From Kosakonia sacchari SP1 (lineage in GTDB: Bacteria; Pseudomonadota; Gammaproteobacteria; Enterobacterales; Enterobacteriaceae), in NCBI RefSeq assembly GCF_000300455.3, contig NZ_CP007215.2, positions 2,852,001 through 2,916,000 of the forward strand: a DNA stretch of 64,000 nucleotides, given 5' to 3'. Each line of letters starts with the position of its first letter. Within the stretch, counting starts at the first letter, position 1. This document shows, piece after piece, positions 61,970 through 64,000 of the stretch. The notes beneath the pieces were generated by a model. It ran no database searches. It saw only the letters and a list, made by a program, of their open reading frames with translations, and was not told the origin of the DNA. Made by a program: the position numbers and the translations under genes.

Positions 61970-62926
61970 TCAGAACAGATTTTGGATATCCGTGCTGTAG
62001 GCTTTACTGACCTTTTCACCCATCGATTTAAGCTGTTGGATCATGCTGGTCAGCTTACGGGCGTAGTTAGGATCGGTCGCATAGCCGGCGTTCTGCAACG
62101 CCTGCGCGCCCTGCTCCGCCGTCGCGGCAGTGGTCACCGCCGAGTAACGTTTATTACGCGTCAACATACCCACATAATCGGAGAGCGCTTCAAGGTACGA
62201 GCTGTAAACGCGGAACTTGGCTTTCACCTTCACCGCTTCGCCGTTTTCATATTCTGTCGTCGTGATTTCCGTGGTCGGCCCTTTCCAGCCAGGCGTGGCT
62301 TTAACACCAAAAATGTTAAAGCTCGGCTCACCGTTTTCACGCGGGATCTGGCGCTGGCCCCAGCCAGATTCCAGCGCAGCTTGCGCGAGGATCAGGTGGT
62401 GCGGAACGCCGCTCTGCTCACTGGCAAGACGCGCCGGCAGTGAAAGCTGGGCAAGGAAGTCTTTGCTGTCGCCGGTTAACGGCTCGTCGCCGTCCTCCGG
62501 CACTTTTGGCATCGCTTTGCGCACCAGCTGTGTCAGCGCCTGGTTTTGATAGGAGGTCACGGTTTCCAGCGGGAACTTCATCGGCACCTGCTGCATCTGA
62601 TCGGCAGGCTCTACAGGCGCCTGATCGCCCGCCATCTGCTTAACCATCATATCGGCCAGGCCAAGGCCTTTGCCCGCGGTCATCTGTTGTGCAATTTGCT
62701 GGTCATACATGCTGGTGTACAGCCGCGTTGAATCACTGCTGAAAATACCGTCTTTCGGTAACGCTTCGCGCATGCTTTTCAGCATCATCTGCACGAACAT
62801 CCCTTCCATCTGGCGGGCAACCGGGCGCAGATTCGCGCCAGGATCCTGCCGGGTTTGCGCCTTCAGTTCATTCAGTGATTGCGCGTCCCATGCCGCGCTC
62901 GTCAACAGTCGGCTGTCAGTCAACAT
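61970..62926 (-). CDS. flgJ: Flagellar rod-assembly muramidase FlgJ
   Basis: 318-residue bifunctional protein: an N-terminal rod-cap part (about 1-150) and a C-terminal GH73 muramidase that opens murein for the rod. The catalytic Glu lies in LILAQAALESGWGQRQI; FNIFGVKATPGWKGPT and the YRVYSS-like FRVYSSYLEALSDYVGML follow. Its ATG overlaps the flgI stop by one base (TAATG). Confidence 0.96.
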   Translation of the reverse strand: MLTDSRLLTSAAWDAQSLNELKAQTRQDPGANLRPVARQMEGMFVQMMLKSMREALPKDGIFSSDSTRLYTSMYDQQIAQQMTAGKGLGLADMMVKQMAGDQAPVEPADQMQQVPMKFPLETVTSYQNQALTQLVRKAMPKVPEDGDEPLTGDSKDFLAQLSLPARLASEQSGVPHHLILAQAALESGWGQRQIPRENGEPSFNIFGVKATPGWKGPTTEITTTEYENGEAVKVKAKFRVYSSYLEALSDYVGMLTRNKRYSAVTTAATAEQGAQALQNAGYATDPNYARKLTSMIQQLKSMGEKVSKAYSTDIQNLF

Positions 62927-64000
62927 TAGATGATCTCCAGTTTCGCACGCAGGCAGCCTGCGCTTTGCATCGCCTGAAGGATGGACATCAGTTCCATCGG
63001 GGAAGCACCGAGCGCGTTAAGCGCGCGGACTACGCTGTTCAGGTTGGCGCTGGAACGGACGCTTTGCAGCGAGCCGCCACTCTGGCGCAAATCAATCTGC
63101 GTTTGCGGTGTCACCACCGTCTGACCGCCGCCGAATGGCGTATTCGGCTGGCTCACGTTGGCCTGCTGATTCACCGTCACCGACAGGTTACCCTGCGCGA
63201 CGGCACAGTTATCCAGCGCCACTTCGCGGTTCATCACCACCGAGCCAGTACGCGAGTTAATAATGACTTTCGCATCCTGCTGCGTAACGCCGACTTCCAT
63301 ATTCTGGATGTCTGCCAGCAAACGGACCTGCGAGCTGCCGCCGTTAGAAACGCGGATCTGCACGGTACGCGCATCCAGCGCGGTCGCGCTGCCGTAACCA
63401 CGGTTACGGTTGATGGTGTCGGCAATCTGCTGCGCCATGCTGAAATCTTCCTGGTTCAGCTGCAGGTTAATGGTGTTACCTGCGCCAAACTGGGTCGGCA
63501 ATTCACGCTCGATGACCGCACCGTTAGTGATACGCCCACCGTTAAGCTGGTTAACCTGCACACTGCTGCCGCCTGCGGAAGCACCTGCGCCGCCGACCAG
63601 AATGTTACCCTGCGCCAGCGCATAAACCTGGCTGTCAACGCCCTTCAGCGGCGTCATCAGCAGCGTACCGCCGCGCAGGCTTTTCGCGTTACCCATTGAG
63701 GAGACCACCACATCGATGGTCTGCCCCTGGCGTGCAAACGCCGGGAACTGCGCGGTGACCATCACCGCCGCCACGTTTTTCAGCTGCATGTTGGTGCCGG
63801 TAGGAACCGTAATCCCCATCTGCGACAACATGTTGTTTAAAGTTTGAGTAGTAAATGGCGTCTGGGTCGTCTGGTCACCTGTACCATCAAGCCCCACGAC
63901 CAGGCCATAACCAATTAAGGAGTTTTCACGTACGCCCTGTACACTGGTGAGATCCCGGATACGGTCAGCCTGGGCGAAGGTCGCCACCAGCGCTAACACG
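62926..64000 (-). CDS. flgI: Flagellar P-ring protein FlgI, 5' end outside window
   Basis: Periplasmic P-ring protein, lacking only its first few residues because the gene runs off the right edge. The visible part begins in the signal peptide ([11 protein letters not shown]) and continues [21 protein letters not shown], with the conserved [15 protein letters not shown] and [22 protein letters not shown]. It ends [12 protein letters not shown], as in E. coli. Part of the flgBCDEFGHIJ operon upstream of flgKL. Confidence 0.97.
   Translation of the reverse strand, partial: VLALVATFAQADRIRDLTSVQGVRENSLIGYGLVVGLDGTGDQTTQTPFTTQTLNNMLSQMGITVPTGTNMQLKNVAAVMVTAQFPAFARQGQTIDVVVSSMGNAKSLRGGTLLMTPLKGVDSQVYALAQGNILVGGAGASAGGSSVQVNQLNGGRITNGAVIERELPTQFGAGNTINLQLNQEDFSMAQQIADTINRNRGYGSATALDARTVQIRVSNGGSSQVRLLADIQNMEVGVTQQDAKVIINSRTGSVVMNREVALDNCAVAQGNLSVTVNQQANVSQPNTPFGGGQTVVTPQTQIDLRQSGGSLQSVRSSANLNSVVRALNALGASPMELMSILQAMQSAGCLRAKLEII

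Overview
This is a chromosomal segment of a gamma-proteobacterium of the family Enterobacteriaceae. Almost every gene is close in length, motifs and order to its Escherichia coli K-12 counterpart, running from rluE to flgI (recalled K-12 map, read in reverse). Base composition is moderately GC-rich. The lineage-specific insertions point to an Enterobacter/Kosakonia-like genus rather than Escherichia or Salmonella, but the genus cannot be fixed from this window. No rRNA, tRNA, IS element, prophage or CRISPR array is visible.

Layout. 0-4 kb: end of rluE, nudJ, mnmA, hflD, purB (RNA modification, Nudix hydrolase, purine synthesis). 4-9 kb: the phoPQ Mg2+/antimicrobial-peptide sensor behind a PhoP box, then roxA and convergent pepT. 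9-13 kb: the potABCD spermidine/putrescine importer. 13-16 kb: a lineage-specific operon of an outer-membrane MipA/OmpV protein, a response regulator and a sensor kinase, at the place where K-12 has ycfZ-ymfA. 16-21 kb: cobB, nagK and the lipoprotein exporter lolCDE. 21-31 kb: ycfT, mfd, ldtC, bhsA/comR, a small membrane-protein candidate, ycfJ and ndh. 31-35 kb: the hinT-ycfL-lpoB-thiK-nagZ-ycfP operon. 35-39 kb: a fhuE-like siderophore receptor and ptsG. 39-50 kb: ycfH, holB, tmk, mltG, pabC and the fatty-acid cluster fabF-acpP-fabG-fabD-fabH-plsX-rpmF-yceD. 50-57 kb: a Maf-type pyrophosphatase, a secreted alpha/beta hydrolase (insertion), rluC and rne with its long leader. 57-59 kb: a divergent LysR regulator/MFS transporter pair (insertion). 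59-64 kb: flgL, flgK, flgJ and the 3' part of flgI.

Together these genes are mostly core functions: envelope building (Lol, LpoB, LdtC, MltG, NagZ, NagK), membrane lipid synthesis, RNA processing, transport and flagella. Several classical control sites can be read directly: a PurR operator inside purB, a PhoP box, an FNR site before ndh, the SgrS target and a CRP-like site before ptsG, and the rne promoter and leader. The parts least explained by the conserved backbone are the MipA two-component operon, the hydrolase with a 19-bp palindrome, the LysR/MFS pair with a 17-bp palindrome, the 49-codon membrane ORF with its own terminator, repeated operator-like boxes in the bhsA/comR region, and a single CRISPR-repeat-like hairpin between rpmF and plsX.
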